A stretch of 6,695 nt of DNA from Pseudomonadota bacterium (GTDB lineage Bacteria; Pseudomonadota; Gammaproteobacteria; Burkholderiales; Rhodocyclaceae): NCBI GenBank assembly GCA_021811225.1, contig JAJZPJ010000145.1:1-6695 (forward strand), given 5' to 3'. The translations under genes and the position numbers were made by a program. Each line of letters opens with the position of its first letter. Position 1 is the first letter of the stretch. Positions 6,413-6,695 of the stretch are shown in pieces. The notes beneath the pieces were generated by a model. That model had not been told where the DNA came from. It saw nothing but the letters and a program-made list of their open reading frames with translations, and did no database searches.

Positions 6413-6695
6413 ATGGAAAAACAGTCCAGGAAAACAGCGGCGGCCTTAGATCGCGAGGCCTGGATCCGCGCCGCCCTCGCGGCGCTCGCCGAGCTGGGCG
6501 CGGACGGGTTGCGCATCGAAGTGCTGGCCAAGCGCCTGGGCGTCACCAAGGGCAGTTTCTACTGGCACTTCGAGAACCGCCGCGACCTGGTGGACGGCCT
6601 GCTCGACACCTGGAAGCGCGGCCGCATCGACGACATCCTCAAGCAGACGCGGGCCGAGCCCGGCGAAGAATTGCAGGCGATCCATCACACCATCG
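6413..6695 (+). CDS. TetR/AcrR-family transcriptional regulator, N-terminal part (3' end outside window)
   Basis: The frame is open from the ATG at 6413 to the window edge and gives 94 residues beginning MEKQSRKTAAALDREAWIRAALAAL. The segment GADGLRIEVLAKRLGVTKGSFYWHFENRRDLVDGLLDTWK (about residues 29-68) is a typical TetR N-terminal DNA-binding domain: the helix-turn-helix is near 34-53, followed by the characteristic YWHF and a helix-4 leucine-rich stretch. The C-terminal ligand domain is outside the window, so the inducer cannot be guessed from residues. No strong Shine-Dalgarno precedes the ATG, and the start is the only good one seen. It is divergent from etfB with 148 nt between the start codons. 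Local control of the etf/dehydrogenase operon, and of itself, is inferred from this arrangement and the intervening inverted repeat. Confidence 0.9.
   Translation, partial: MEKQSRKTAAALDREAWIRAALAALAELGADGLRIEVLAKRLGVTKGSFYWHFENRRDLVDGLLDTWKRGRIDDILKQTRAEPGEELQAIHHTI

Overview
The window is GC-rich, densely packed bacterial DNA. Gene content and style (proteobacterial-type pyruvate phosphate dikinase, an HDOD signalling protein, a DmdC-like acyl-CoA dehydrogenase beside etfBA, a TetR regulator) suggest a betaproteobacterium, possibly of the Azoarcus/Thauera (Rhodocyclales) type. That placement is recognition, not a database match. I see no mobile element, CRISPR array, tRNA or rRNA.

Layout. 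(1) Positions 1-1898, plus strand: the C-terminal two thirds of pyruvate phosphate dikinase (ppdK), cut by the left edge. (2) Positions 6264 down to 1906, minus strand: a tight four-gene transcription unit in the order etfB, etfA, acyl-CoA dehydrogenase, HDOD-domain protein. etfB and etfA share one base, etfA and the dehydrogenase are 23 nt apart, and the dehydrogenase and HDOD gene are 5 nt apart. The last gene converges on ppdK with 7 nt between the stop codons. (3) Positions 6265-6412: the only sizeable intergenic region. It carries a sigma70-like promoter facing etfB, and its -10 box sits at the exact centre of a perfect 9+9 bp inverted repeat. (4) From 6413, plus strand: the N-terminal part of a divergent TetR-family regulator, cut by the right edge.

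How the genes work together. The acyl-CoA dehydrogenase oxidises an acyl-CoA and passes electrons to the EtfAB flavoprotein, which would normally deliver them to ETF:quinone oxidoreductase (not in the window). The divergent TetR gene and the operator-like repeat over the etfB promoter suggest a ligand-controlled catabolic operon, perhaps responding to an acyl-CoA. The HDOD protein at the operon end is an unexplained regulatory passenger. PPDK interconverts pyruvate and phosphoenolpyruvate and lies in a separate, convergent unit.

Most of the window is ordinary metabolism. The points most worth a second look are the promoter/operator architecture, the TTG start of etfB, the roughly 50-residue insertion in PPDK, and the HDOD gene in an ETF/dehydrogenase operon.
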